From Aegilops tauschii subsp. strangulata (lineage: Eukaryota > Streptophyta > Magnoliopsida > Poales > Poaceae): a stretch of DNA of 64,000 nt. Location: assembly GCF_002575655.3 (NCBI RefSeq), contig NC_053037.3, positions 255,287,135 to 255,351,134 on the forward strand. The letters run 5' to 3'. The translations under genes and the position numbers were made by a program. The stretch's first letter is position 1. Every line of letters starts with the position of its first letter. Below are positions 11,363 to 23,899 of the stretch, in pieces. Below the pieces are notes generated by a model. It saw only the letters and a list, made by a program, of their open reading frames with translations. It had not been told where the DNA came from and did no database searches.

Positions 11363-14300
11363 ATGATGGATAGGCCAAGCTCTTCTACCAACCCACTCTT
11401 CGTTGAACAAGACGACGACCCGAACAACTACGTCACCAAGATACACCTATTTGGAATGCAACGAGCTTTGCATGAAGAGAAACTAGCAATGAGCGACCGC
11501 ATCGACAGCCTTGCCCCGACTTGCGACTCTCCGAGTAACGTACAAGAGAGTACTTCGATAACAAGCTCGATGAATAAAAGCAAGAGAACAATGCAAGAAT
11601 GGATGAGATTCGTCCCTTGTTGGTCAACCGCTCTTCTACCACTTCATCCTACTCAAGACGGAGCCGCTCAAGTCGACACTCCGACGACACCATCTCCGGC
11701 TCAAGTACCCCGACATCGAACACTCTTCGTCGTGCCGCGCGTCAAGATCGTCAAGCAAATCGCAATCCTCTACACGACAACGACTCTCAAGAGCAACTTC
11801 GTGCGCAGGAAAATCAACATCGTCAAAACCAAGCTACTTTCGCGCAAGCACAAGAACGGCAACGCCAACGAGAAGAAGAGGAGCGAGTGCAACAACACCA
11901 AGATGCACAAGATACCGAGGCACAACACCAAGAACAATAACTACGTGAAGTTCAAGCACTTGAGGCGCAACGTGCCCTCCGAGATTCAAGTTGAGCCGTA
12001 GCCACGCGCAACCGGCAAGCTCGTGAGCAACAAGAAGCGCTTCGTGATGAAGTTCAAGAGAGGATTTATCAATCACGTCTGCATCGGCAAGTTCCTCAAG
12101 CTCCTCGTCAAGCTCGACAAGCTTCCCCACAAGCTCGACAAGACCCTCAAGTTCAACACGAGCATGAAGACAATGGAAATCATCCTAGACAAGAGCAACA
12201 TGAGGACGACAACCCTCACCGCCAAGAGCAACATGAGTTTGTCAATCCTCAACGACATGGGCGTCATCACTCCGACCCCAACACAATGAAGAACAACGCT
12301 ACGACAAGCTCAAGTTCACCAGAAGCAATGACCCCGAAGTGTACATATCACGGGCATTGAAAGTCCACAAGATCTTTCGCTTGCACAACTATGAGGAGGA
12401 GAAGAAGATCGTGATGGCATCCCTTGAGTTCCAAGACTATGTCCTCATATGGTGGGAACAAGTCTTCGAGCGCCGAGAAGCAAGAGGTGAACCACCCATC
12501 ACCACTTGGGATCAAATGAAGGATGTCATGAGATCACGCTTCGTGCCAAACTACTACAACCGCGACCTCTTCAAGAAACTCCAACTCCTCAAGCAAGGCA
12601 CAAAGACCGTTGAAGAGTACTACAAGGAAATGGAGATTGCCATGATACGAGCCAATGTCACGGAAGATGATGAGCAAACTATGGCAAGTTTCTTGAATTG
12701 ACTCAATCATCCTATCAAGAAGATCGCTGACTTCCAACCATACTCAAACATCATTGAGCTAGTGCACCAAGCTAGCAAGGCGGAACGTCAAGTGCAAGAT
12801 GACTCCAAGTATGCCAAGTTCTCATCCAAGTCCTATGGTTTCTCCAACTCTCAAGATTCAACGACTACAACACCTTCTACCTCAACCAAGACATCCACGA
12901 GCAACAGCGACAAGTCAAGTTACAAGAAAACTTCGACCACCTCAAGTCGTCCTCCTACTACAAGCAACTTCAAGCCGAGAGCTTCATCATCATCTACTAC
13001 GACCGATGAGATCATCAAGACAAGTTCCTTCAAATGCTTCACATGCGACGGCCGAGGCCACAAATCCTTCGAATGTACAAACAAGCGCACCATGATCTTC
13101 AACGACGATGGTACATATGACTCCATGAGTGAAGGGGAAATGGAAGCCCTTGAGCAAGTGGCCATGCACCGACAAGTGAACGAAGATGAAGATGATCAAG
13201 TCTTTTGTGACGAAGATCCGAGCCACGCTCTCGTTGTCTCCAAGGTCTTCACTCTTCAACATCAACAAGAAGACCACCAAAGATGCCATATCTTCCACAC
13301 CAAGGCCGGCATCAATGGAAGGTCCGTCAAGGTCATCATCGATGGAGGGAGTTGCCATAAATTGGCAAGTGAAGAACTATGTTCCAAGCTCCAATTGGTC
13401 AAGATGAAGCACCCACATCCCTACAAAGTTCAACGGCTTAGTGACTCCGGCACTATACAAGTCGAGCATACGGTCAAAGTTTCCTTCAAGATCAAAGCTT
13501 ACGAAGACACTTTGGAGTGTGATGTCGTTCCAATGTCCGTTTGCCACCTCCTTCTTGGACGACCATGGCAATTTGACCGCGGTGTCATCCACAACGGAAG
13601 AACAAATCACTATAGCTTCAAGATGAAAGGAAAGGAGTACATGCTACGACCTATGTCTCCAAGCCAAGTGATCGTTGACAAGCAAGCCACCCATCGTGGA
13701 GAGAATAGTGAGAGAGCAAACCACCAAAAAGAGAGTGAGCGCCACAAGCCCAAATTGAGTGCCTCCACGATGAGCGACAAGAAAAGCCTAGTCCTATTTG
13801 CCACCAAAAGTGAGATGAGAGAAGTGTGTGAGAACCCATCAAGTGTCATGCACTATGTCCTTTTGTGCAAGGATGAGGCACCCAAAACTAACAACTCTCA
13901 CAATCTACCTGTAGTGTTATCTTCTCTATTGCAGGAATTCCAAGACGTTTTCCCCGACGAACTACCTCCGGGTCTACCACCACTACGAGGCATCGAGCAC
14001 CGAATTGACCTCATCCCCGGAGCACCACTTCCAAACAAGGCTCCCTACCACGTCAACCCCAAGGAAACTAAGGAGATCCAACGGCAAGTACAACAACTCA
14101 TCAACAACGGCCACGTATGAGAAAGTTTGAGCCCTTGTGCCGTCCCAGTAATCCTAGTTCCCAAGAAAGATGGTACATTTCGCATGTGTTCAGATTGTTG
14201 TCCTATTAATGCTATTACCGTGCGTTATCGTTACCCCATTCCACGCCTAGATGGCATGCTAGATGAACTTAGCGGAGCCACCATTTGCTCTAAAATTGAC

Positions 14301-16552
14301 CTTAAAAGTGGCTACTATCAAATACGCATCCAAGAAGGTGATGAATGGAAAACCGCATTTAAGACCAAGTTTGGCTTATATGAATGGCTTGTTATGCCAA
14401 TGGGTTTATCCAAAGCACCCGGTACCTTCATGTGACTAATGCATTTTGTTTTTCGACCCAATATTGGTGTACTTGTTGTGGTCTACTTTGACGACATTCT
14501 TGTGTTTAGCAAATCTCTCAAAGATCATGTCACCCATCTTAGAACCGTGTTGCAAACTCTTAGAAAAGAGAGCCTTTATGCTAATATGGATAAATGCCTT
14601 TTTGGTGTTGATAAGCTTGTTTTCTTGGGTTTTGTCGTGTCTTCTGAGGGTGTTCATGTTGATGAATCTAAGATCAATGCTATTAAAACTTGGCCCCAAC
14701 CAACAAACTTGCAGCAAGTGCATAGTTTTCTTGGTTTAGCCGGTTTCTATCGTAGATTTGTGAAGGATTTTAGCACCATAGCTTCACCTTTGCATGCTTT
14801 GAGTAAGAAAAACACGCCTTTTGTTTGGGGACCATCCCAAGATACCGCTTTCAATGAGCTTAAGAATTTGCTTACACATGCTCCCGTGCTTGCTTTTCCC
14901 AATTTTGACAAACCTTTTGAAGTTCATTGCGATGCTAGCGGTAATGGCATAGGAGGTGTGTTAATGCAAGAGAAGCGCCCAATTGCTTACTTTAGTGAGA
15001 AACTTTCCGGAGCGCAACTCAATTACCATCTATGACAAAGAGCTATATGCTTTAGTGCGAGTTTTGCGTGAATGGGAACATGATCTTCTACCACATGAAT
15101 TGTCATCCATACCGATCATGAAACGTGTAAGTATCTTAAAGGTCAAACTAAGTTGAACAAGCGTCATGCTAATTGGAGTGAATTCATTGAGTCATTTCCT
15201 TATGTCATCAAGTATATCAAAGGCAAGGAAAATGTTGTGGCGGATGCGCTTTCCCGCATATGCATGCTTGTTACTAAACTTGAATTGAATGTAATTGGCT
15301 TTGAGCACATAAAAGACTTGTATGCGCATGATCCTACTTTTGCTATTCCTTATGCCAAATGTTTGATGCATACATCTTGGGAACGCTATTACATCAAAGA
15401 TGATTATCTTATGAGAGCTAACAAACTTTGCATCCCCGAGTCTTCTCTTCGTTTGTTACTTTTGCAAGAAAGCCATGGAGGAGGATAATGGGACACTTTG
15501 GACGCGACAAGACATTTGCTACGCTCTCTAAGAACTATTTTTGGCCCAAGATGTTCCGCGACATCTCACGCTTCACCAGCCGATGTTTGACATGTTGCAA
15601 AGCTAAGTCCAAAGCTCAATCTCATGGTCTTTATACACCCCTTCCAATTCCATATCACCCATGGGAAGATATTAGCATGGATTTTGTACTTGGTTTGCCT
15701 AGGACTAGAAATGGAAAGGATTCTGTGTTTGTTGTTGTGGACCGATTCTCTAAAATGGCACATTTCATACCATGCAACAAGATAGATGATGCTTCACATG
15801 TTGCAAATCTTTTTTGTAGGGAAATCTTGCGCCTACATGGAGTGCCAAAGACGATTGTCTCGGACCGCGACGTCATGTTCTTGAGTTACTTTTGGAAGAC
15901 ATTATGCGCCAAGCTCGAAATCAAGCTACTATTCTCCACGGCATACCATCCACAAACCGACGGCCAAACGAAAGTGACGAACCAAACGCTCTCCACTCTA
16001 CTACGAGTGTTGATCAAGAGGAACATCAAGGAGTGGGAAGAGTGCCTACGCATCGCCGAGTATGCCTACAACCGTGCAAGACATTCGACTACCAGCAAGT
16101 CCCCTTTCGAGGTCGTCTACGGTTTCAGCCCATTGTCCCCATTGAACATTCTTCCTCTACCACTACAAGAGCACATCAACATGGATGCGAGTGCCCGAGT
16201 GAACTATCTCAAGAAGATGCATGAAGATACAAGACACACAATCGAGTGCCAAGTACAACGACTCGCGACCAAGATCAGCGTCAACAAGCAACCCATGATA
16301 TTCAACATTGGAGATCTTGTGTGGCTACACCCTTACAAGGACCGCTTCCCCAACGAACGCAAGTCCAAACTTCTACCACGAGCCGATGGACCCTTCAAGG
16401 TGCTAGCATGCTATAACAACAACGCTTACAAGATCGAGCTCCCTCGCGACAAGTACAACGTGAGCGACGTCTTCAACATCAAGGATCTTTCGCCATACCA
16501 TGGTGATGAAGATTTTGATCCGAGGTCGAATCTTTCCCAAGGGGGGGGGAGA
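11363..16552 (+). pseudogene. gag-pol: A2 gag-pol polyprotein, broken
   Basis: Gypsy polyprotein starting MMDRPSSST at 11363. Frame is lost near 11515 in the coiled, Gln/Arg-rich N-terminal part. The capsid segment is open at 12339-12701. A 452-codon frame (12762-14120) holds the zinc knuckle CFTCDGRGHKSFEC (13035-13076), the protease motif [13 protein letters not shown] (about 13332) and the start of RT. It ends at an in-frame TGA (14118-14120) where A3 has Arg. A second Arg-to-TGA change is at 14433. The RT box YFDD is intact (14484-14495). RNase H runs to about 15035, where frame is lost. The integrase (15428-16552) keeps the GHFG zinc-finger region, the DFVLG and SDRD core motifs and the GDLVWLH C-terminal motif. 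The frame stops on the TGA that begins the 3' LTR because the G tract has one base too many. Confidence 0.92.
16539..16552 (+). other. A2 polypurine tract
   Basis: AA, nine G, then AGA directly before the 3' LTR. It is one base longer than the in-frame A3 tract, so the reading reaches TGA at 16553 instead of entering the LTR-encoded domain. Confidence 0.85.
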
Positions 16553-17610
16553 TGATGCGGAGCATCCCAAGGTCATCCCCATGGACCTACCTACGTCTCC
16601 CACGACACCACTTGGACCTATGACAAGAGCCCGAGCAAAGGCTATCGAAGATAAGGTGAACTCGCTCCTTTCCGAACTACCACTTTCTATACATGAGACA
16701 TGGCTGCTAGCTCAAGCGGAGACACTATGTGTGATCAGGTACTTGGAGGAAAGCCACGGAACATCTACATCCAACGGACAAGACGGCAAGGAAACCAAGT
16801 GCGAAGGACAAGAAGAAGAGCTGCCACGGAAGCTACAGCCACCGAACGACCGGTCGGGACCGGATGTCCGTCACCCGAAGCCCAAACTGCCCAAGTACCA
16901 GCCAACACAAGCTACAATGAGCGGACGTCCGGCCAGGACCGAACGACTGGCCACACCTCCCAGCAAGCGGACGACAGACCAGGACCGGACATCCGGCGCC
17001 ACCACACCAGAGCCAAAATTAGCGAAAGTCCGAAGCCACCGGACTTCCGGCGCCACCTTCACAGAACAGAAATAGCGGAAGTCCGGCAACCACCGGACGT
17101 CCGAAAGCCCATGAGCCACCGGACGACCGGTTCCCAGCGGACGTCCGATACATGTCTGCGTACAGTTTCGGGCCCGAGGCCCATGTATCCCTCTTCCACT
17201 TACCCCTTTGTGGATCTAGACTATTTATACTCCTCCACCTCCTCCTTGTTAGGGTTAGCGTTGTGTTAGCTCATATGTGAGATAGATCTTCGCTCATCCA
17301 TCTGGATCTGCTCCTCCGAGAGAGACCGTCACCTCTTCGGAGAAGATCCACTTGGATTCAAGACCCCTTCACGGGAAGAACTCAAGACCTCCTCACGGAG
17401 AAGAACTGGTTACCCTATGTATCGTCCCTTGTTGACTTTGGATCGTGTATCTCTTTGTGTTTCGAGAATCTAGCATATGTGTGACCTACTCTTGTTGGTT
17501 GAGTGATTTCTCTCTCGTTTTCCCTTGTGTTCTCCTCGTGTTCTTCATGTTCTTCATAGGATCCCTCCATTTCGTGAAAGATCGGGCCCCTAGGGTTCTA
17601 CCCTACATCA
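16553..17610 (+). repeat. A2 3' LTR
   Basis: 1058 bp, the partner of 8813-9864. The tail-coding frame (GPMTRARAKAIE, then an ETWLLAQ variant of ETWLLPQ), the motif array (16842-17150), the TATA-like box (17221-17230) and the CCCTACATCA end are all present. Small indels, such as GGATCGTGTATCTCTTTG versus the shorter form in the 5' copy, separate the pair. Confidence 0.94.
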
Positions 17611-17669
17611 ACCTTTGTATTTCAAAATCTGCAAAATAGCCTCATGTTCAATGGAATCGAAAGCCTTCT
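17611..17669 (-). pseudogene. LINE ORF2 59-bp piece between A2 and A3
   Basis: Read on the minus strand this gives KAFDSIEHEAILQILKYKG, the classic start of the catalytic palm in plant L1-type reverse transcriptases. It shows that A2 and A3 entered the same LINE 59 bp apart. Upstream it joins LNWTL... at 26520 and downstream FHEKWISWV... at 8812. Confidence 0.9.
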
Positions 17670-18763
17670 TGATGTAGGGTGGAACCCTATATAGTCAATC
17701 TTTCACGAAAGGAGCGGATCCCAACTAAGAACACGAATAACACGAGGGGAAACACGAGGGGAAGACACGAGAGAATCACTCAAACCAACAAGAACAATCA
17801 CACATGTGCTAGATCCTCGAAACACAAAGAGAGATATACGATCCACGATCAACAAGGGAGGATACAAAGGGTAACCGGTTCTTCTCCGTGAGGAGGTCTT
17901 GATGGGGGCCACCCAAGAGGGGGTCTTGAATCCAACGTGGATCGTCTCCGAAGAGGGGCCGCAGTCTCTCTCGAGGAGGAGATCCGTATGGATGAGCAAT
18001 GCTCTATCTCACATATGAGTTAACCAATGCTAACTCTAGAAAGATGGAGGAGAAGGAGTATATATAGTCTAGGGCGTCGAAGGGGTACACGGGCCTCGGC
18101 CGTTACTGTGCGCAGACAGGGGTGGCCGGATGTCCGGGACTCCAGGAGGGGCCGGATGTCCGGGCTGGAGGGCAAAACTTCTGGATGTTCTGTAGATTGG
18201 CGCCGGATGTCCGGGCTTTTGGCCGGATTTCCGGGCTGGGGCCGGATGTCCGGGCTGGACGCTAGATGTCCGGGCTTGAGGGTTCAACTACTGTAGTTTC
18301 TGTCGCGTGGTGCCGGATGTCCGGGCGAGGGGCCGGATTTCCGAGGCTTCGGGAGGAGCCGGATGTCCGGGGCTGGGGCCGGATGTCCGGGCCCTGTAGC
18401 ACTTCGATGGCTGGGCTGTTGCTGTTGTTGACATCTTCAGGGGCCGGATGTCCGGGGCCTTGGCCGGATGTCCGGGGCCTGGAAGGTGGACTTGCCTTCT
18501 TCCGTTGGTTCTCTTCATCCATGGACTTGGTGGCTTGTCCGTCTTTACATGCATCTTCGTGAGGGTCCTCTTGACACCTGATCATGCATAGCATATCGGA
18601 CTTAGGTAGTAGCCATGTCTCGAGTGGATCATATGTGATATCACTAAGGAAAGAACTCACCTCGTTCTCAAGAGCTCTAGCTTGTGCTCGTGTCATAGGT
18701 CCTCTTGGCTCTTGATGAGACGATGGTAGGTCCATGGGGATGACCGTAGGATGCTCCGCATCA
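17670..18763 (-). repeat. A3 3' LTR
   Basis: 1094 bp, from TGATGTAGGG (plus coordinates) to CCGCATCA. The U3 part encodes AEHPTVIPMDLPSS, GPMTRARARALENE and ETWLLPKSDM in frame with integrase, then the motif array, then the TATA box at about 18059-18066. Compared with the 5' LTR it has an extra 15-16 bp GGGGAAGACACGAG-type duplication near 17756 and fewer or different motif copies. Confidence 0.94.
18126..18480 (-). repeat. CCGGATGTCCGGG array in A3 3' LTR
   Basis: Twelve countable copies. Nine are GGATGTCCGGG-type with a leading CCGG, two are GGATTTCCG variants and one is TAGATGTCCGGG. Spacers of 6-45 bp are unique. The copies are much less degraded than in A1. No stop codon arises in any frame of the core word, so the integrase frame runs on through the array as PDIRP/RTSG/GHPAP-like peptides to about 18262. 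Confidence 0.9.
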
Positions 18764-21700
18764 TCTCCCCTCCCTTGGGAAAGATCCGACCTCGGATCGA
18801 AATCCTCATCACCATGGTACGGGGATAGATCTTTGATGTTGAAGATGTCGCTCACGGAGTACTTGTCGCGTGGGATGTCGATCTTGCATGCGTTGTTGTT
18901 GTAGCGTGCAAGCACCTTGAAGGGTCCATCCGCTCGGGGTAGTAGCTTGGACTTGCGTTCCTTGGGGAAGCGATCCTTGCAAAGGTGTAGCCACACAAGA
19001 TCTCCAACATTGAACATCATGGGTTGCTTGTTGACGTTGAGCTTGGTCGCGAGTCGTTGTACTTGGTGCTCGATGGTGTTTCTTGTATCTTCGTGCATCT
19101 TCTTGAGGAAGTTGACTCGGGCACTCGCGTCCATGTTTGTGCGCTCTTGTAGCGGTAGAGGTAGAATGTCCAATGGAGACAATGGGTTGAAGCCATAGAC
19201 GACCTCGAAGGGGGACTTGCCGGTAGTCGAATGTCTTGCACGATTGTAGGCGTACTCGGCGATGGGTAGGCACTCCTCCCACTCCTTGATGTTCTTCTTT
19301 ATCAACACGCGTAGTAGAGTGGAGAGCGTGCGGTTGGTCACCTCCGTTTGGCCGTCGGTTTGTGGATGGTATGCCGAAGAGAACAAAAGCTTGATTCCGA
19401 GCTTGGCGCACAATGTCTTCCAAAAGTAACTCAAGAACTTGACGTCGCGGTCCGAGACAATCATCTTTGGCACGCCATGAAGGCGCAAGATTTCCCTACA
19501 AAACAAACTTGCAACATGTGAAGCATCGTCCATCTTGTTGCAAGGAATGAAATGTGCCATTTTGGAGAATCGGTCCACAACAACAAAAACGGAATCCTTG
19601 CCATTTTGAGTTCTAGGCAAACCAAGTACAAAGTCCATGCTAATGTCTTCCCATGGGTGATATGGAATTGGAAGTGGCATTTAGAGGCCATGAGATTGAG
19701 CTTTGGACTTAGCTTTGCGACATGTAGAGCATCGGTTGGTGAAGCGATTGATGTCGCGGAACATCTTGGGCCAAAAGTAGTTCTTGGAGAGCGTAGCAAA
19801 TGTCTTGTCGCGTCCAAAGTGTCCCATGAGTCCGCCTCCATGAGATTCCTGCAAAAGCAACAAGCGAAGAGAGGACTCGGGGATGCAAAGTTTGTTAGCT
19901 CTCATAAGATATCCATCTTTGAGGTATGCGTCAAACACTTGGCATAAGGAATAGAAAATGTAGGATCATGCTCATACAAGTCTTTTATATGCTCAAAGCC
20001 AATGACATTTAACTCAAGTTGATTAACAAGCATGCATATACGGGAAAGTGCATCCGCCACAACATTTTCCTTACCTTTAATATACTTGATGACATAAGGA
20101 AACGACTCAATGAACTCACTCCATTTAGCATGGCGCTTGTTCAACTTAGTTTGACCCTTAAGGTATTTAAGCGTTTCATGGTCGGTACGGATGATGAACT
20201 CATGAGGGTGTAGGTAATGTTCCCATTCATGCAAAACTCGCACCAAAGCATATAGCTCTTTGTCATAGATAGGGTAATTGAGTTGCGCTCCGGAGAGTTT
20301 CTCACTAAAATAAGCAATTGGGCGCTTCTCTTGTGTTAACACACCTCCTATACCATTACCACTAGCATCGCAATGAATTTCGAAAGGTTTGTCAAAGTTG
20401 GGTAATGCAAGCACGGGAGCATGAGTAAGCAAATTCTTAAGCTCATTGAAAGCGACATCTTGAGATGTTCCCAAACAAACGGTGCATTTTTCTTACTCAA
20501 AGCATGCAAAGGTGAAGCAATGGTGCTAAAATCCTTCACAAATCTGCGATAGAAACCGGCTAAACCAAGAAAACTACGCACTTGTTGCAAATTGGTTGGT
20601 TGGGGCCAAGTTTTAATAGCATTGATCTTAGATTCATCAACATGAACACCCTTAGAAGATACTACGAAACCTAAGAAAACAAGCTTATCAACACCAAATA
20701 GGCATTTTTCCATATTAGCATAAAGTTGCTCTTTTCGAAGAGTTTGTAGCACGGTGCGAAGGTGGGTGACATGCTTTTTGAGAGATTTGCTAAACACAAG
20801 GATATCATCAAAGTAGACAACAACAAATTCACCAATGTAAGGGCGAAACATGTAATGCATAAGATGCATGAAAGTACCGGGTGCTTCCGATAAACCCATA
20901 GGCATGACTAACCCCTCATATAGACGAAACTTTGTTTTGAAAGCGGTTTTCCATTCATCACCCTCTTGTATGCGGATTTGATAGTAACCACTTTTAAGAT
21001 CAATTTTGGAAAAGATAGTGGCACCGCAAAGTTCATCAAGCATATCATCAAGGCGTGGAATGGGATACCTATAACGAATGGTGATAGCATTGATATGTCT
21101 ACAATCAGAACACATGCGAAAGCTACCATCTCGTTTTGGCACAAGAATGACCGGTACGGCACAAGGACTCAAACTTTCACGCACATGTCCATGGTCTATG
21201 AGATGCTTTACTTGCCTTTGAATTTCTTTGGTTTCTTCGGGGTTGACGCGGTAGGGTGCTTTGTTTGGAAGCGGCGCTCCGGGGATGAGATCAATTCGGT
21301 GCTCAATGCCTCGTAGTGGAGGTAGACCCGGAGGTAGCTCATCGGGGAAAACATCTTGGAATTCCTGCAATAAAGAAGATAACAACAAAGGTAGATCGTG
21401 AGAGTTGTTAGTTTTTGGTGCCTCATCCTTGCACAATAGGACATAGTGTAGGACACTTGATGGGTTCTCACACACTTCTCTCATCTCACGTTTGGTGGCA
21501 AATAGGACTAAGTTTTTCTTGTCGCTCATCGTGGAGGCACTCAATTTGGGCTTGTGGCGCTCACTCTCTTTTTGGTGGTTCACTCTCTCACTATTCTCTC
21601 CACGATGGGTGTTTTGCTTGTCGGCGAGCACTTGGCTTGGAGACATAGGACGTAGCACAAACTCTTTCCCTTTCATCTTGAAACTATAGTGATTTGTACG

Positions 21701-23899
21701 CCCATTGTGAATGACACCTCGGTCAAATTGCCATGGCCGTCCAAGAAGGAGGTGGCACACGGTCATCGGAAGGACATCACACTCCAAAGTGTCTTCATAG
21801 GCGCCGATCTTGAAAGAGACTTGTACTCTCTGCTCGACTTGTATGGTGCCGGTGTCGCTTAGCTATTGAACCTTGTAGGGGTGCGGGTGCTTCATCTTGA
21901 CCAATTGGAGTTTGGAGCATAGTTCTTCACTTGCCAAGTTATGGCAACTCCCTCCATCGATGATGACCTTGACGGACCGTCCATTGATGCCAGCCTTTGT
22001 GTGGAAGATATGGCATCCTTGATCTTCGCCTTGTTGATGTTGAAGAGTCAAGACCTTGGAGACAACAAGAGCGGGACTTGAGTCTTCGTCACAAAAGATG
22101 TGATCATCTTCTTCTTCATTGTTCACTTGTCGGTGCATGGCCACTTGCTCAAGAGCTTCCATTTCTCCTTCACTCATGGAGTTGTAGGTGCCGTCGTCGT
22201 TGAGGATCATGGTGCGCTTGTTTGTGCACTCGAAGGACTTGTGGCCTCGGCCTCCGCATGTGAAACATTTGATGGAACTTGTCTTGATGGTCTCATCGGT
22301 TGGAGTAGATGATGATGAAGCTTTCGGCTTGAAGTTGCTTGTAGTAGGAGGACGACTTGAGCTTGTCGAAGCTTTCTTGTAACTTGACTTGTCGCCATTG
22401 CTCGTGGTGGGAGTCGTCGAAGCTTGATTGTTGGAGAGGCCATAGGACTTGGATGAGAACTTTGCATACTTGAAGTCGTCTTGTACTTGCCGTTCCGCTT
22501 TGGTAGCTTGATGCACTAGCTCGATGAGGTTCGAGTATGGTTGGAAGTCGGCAATCTTCTTGATAGGGTGATTGAGTCCATTCAAGAAACGTGCCATAGT
22601 TTGCTCATCATCTTCTTTGACATTGGCTCGTATCATGGCAATCTCCATTTCCTTATAGTACTCTTCAACTCTCTTGGTTCCTTGCTTGAGTTGTTGGAGT
22701 TTCTTGAAGAGGTCGCGGTTGTAGTAGTTTGGCACGAATCGTGCTCTCATGACATCCTTCATTTGTGCCCAAGTGGTGATGGGCGGTTCACCTCTTGCCT
22801 CTCGGTGCTCAATGACTTGTTCCCACCAAATGAGGACGTAGTCTTGGAATTCGAGGGATGCCATTGCGATCTTCTTCTCTTCTTCGTAGTTGTGCAAGCG
22901 GAAGATTTTGTCAACCTTCAATGCCCATGATATGTACTCTTCGGGGTCATTGCTTCCGGTAAACTTGGGCATGGTGAACTTTAGCTTGCCATATCGTTGC
23001 TCTTCATTGTGTTGGGGTCGGGGATGATGGCACCCATGTCGGTGAGGATTGGCAATCTCATGTCGCTCTTGGCGAGGAGGGTTGTCTTCCTCATGTTGCT
23101 CTTGGTGAGGAGGGTTGTCTTCCTCATGATGCTCATGGCGAGGAGGTGGTCCATTGTCTTCTTGCTCTCGATGGACTTGACGTTCTTGTCTCGCATGAGG
23201 AGGAGTTTGTCGATGCACACGTGCTTCGTAAATCCTTTCTTAAGCTTCGTCGCGAAGTGCTTCTTGATGTAGTCGAGCTTGTCGGCCTCGATTGGCTACG
23301 GCACGACTTGAGTCTTGAAGAGCACGTTGCGCCTCAAGTGCTTGAGCTTCACGTAGTTGTCGTTCTTGACGTTGCGCCTCGGCGTCTTGTGCATCTTGAT
23401 GTTGTCGCGCTCGCTCCTCTTGTTCTTGTTGTCGTTGGCGTTGCCGTTCTTGTGCTTGTGTGAAAGCAGCTTGGTTGTGACGATGTCGATGCTCTTGAGA
23501 GTCGGTGTCGTGTAGAGGATTGCGGTTAGCTTGACGGTCTTGACGCGCGGCACGACGAAGAGTGTTCGATGTCGGTGTACTTGACCCGAAGATGGTGTCG
23601 TCGTAGTGTCGACTTGAGCGGCTCCGTCTTGACGAGGACGAAGTTGTAGAAGAGCGGACCATCATGGTTTGGATATCTTCTTTGAGGGAACTCATGGATG
23701 TATCGAAGTAGTCTCTTGTACGTTGCTCAGATTGTCGTAGATCGGTGGCGAGGTTGTCGATGCGATCGCCCAAAGCAAGTTGTTCTTGATGCAAAGCTCG
23801 GTGTGCACCAAATAGTTGAGTCTTGGTGACGTAGGATGACATGTCGTCTTCTTGCTCCAAGAAGAGTGGATTGGTAGAAGTACTTGGCCTATCCATCAT
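18262..23899 (-). pseudogene. gag-pol: A3 gag-pol polyprotein with LTR-encoded tail
   Basis: Starts MMDRPSTSTNP at 23899. The Gag N-terminus is Gln/Arg-rich and probably coiled-coil. A Gln-to-TAA change lies at about 23238-23240. Frame reopens to 21863 with a capsid domain and the zinc knuckle CFTCGGRGHKSFEC (22226-22267). The protease motif [13 protein letters not shown] is near 21946-21975. A Trp-to-TAG change sits at about 21862. RT follows with YFDD intact (20804-20815). A one-base loss near 20470 shifts frame before RNase H. A short deletion near 19925 removes about eight codons between RNase H and integrase, and a Tyr-to-TAA change lies at 19681. A 472-codon frame (19680-18262) then covers the integrase core, C-terminal domain, polypurine tract and LTR-encoded tail without a break. 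Because this copy keeps the tail in frame, it shows the original design of family A. Confidence 0.92.
18764..18778 (-). other. A3 polypurine tract
   Basis: On the minus strand this reads AAGGGAGGGGAGA directly before the LTR. It is interrupted by an A, unlike the pure G runs of A1, A2 and A4, and translates in frame (Q-G-R-G-D-D-A-E-H) into the LTR. Confidence 0.85.

Larger units (their letters stand above)
8813..17610 (+). mobile_element. A2: complete but inactive Ty3/gypsy element, family A
   Basis: 8798 bp with both LTRs (8813-9864 and 16553-17610), TG...CA ends, an altered primer site, a 1.5-kb leader, gag-pol and a polypurine tract. The flanks are GCCTT (8808-8812) and ACCTT (17611-17615), a 5-bp target-site duplication with one mismatch. 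Removing A2 restores the LINE reading (…LKYKG joined to FHEKW…), which confirms the borders. Several stops and frameshifts make it inactive. Confidence 0.95.

Noticed and set aside
18126..18480. Regularly recurring short repeats with unique spacers that resemble a CRISPR array
   Set aside because: Spacing is irregular (6-45 bp), the repeats are imperfect 12-mers, they lie inside an LTR of a plant retrotransposon, and no cas-like gene exists in the window.
18027..18562. Plus-strand open frames rich in RMSG/PDVR-like repeats across the LTR array (also 25782-26072)
   Set aside because: The motif word contains no stop codon in any frame, so long frames arise on both strands. The minus strand is the coding one, shown by the continuous integrase-to-tail frame.
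20966..21316. Frames antisense to A3 RT
   Set aside because: They are shadows of the minus-strand polyprotein, with no independent support.
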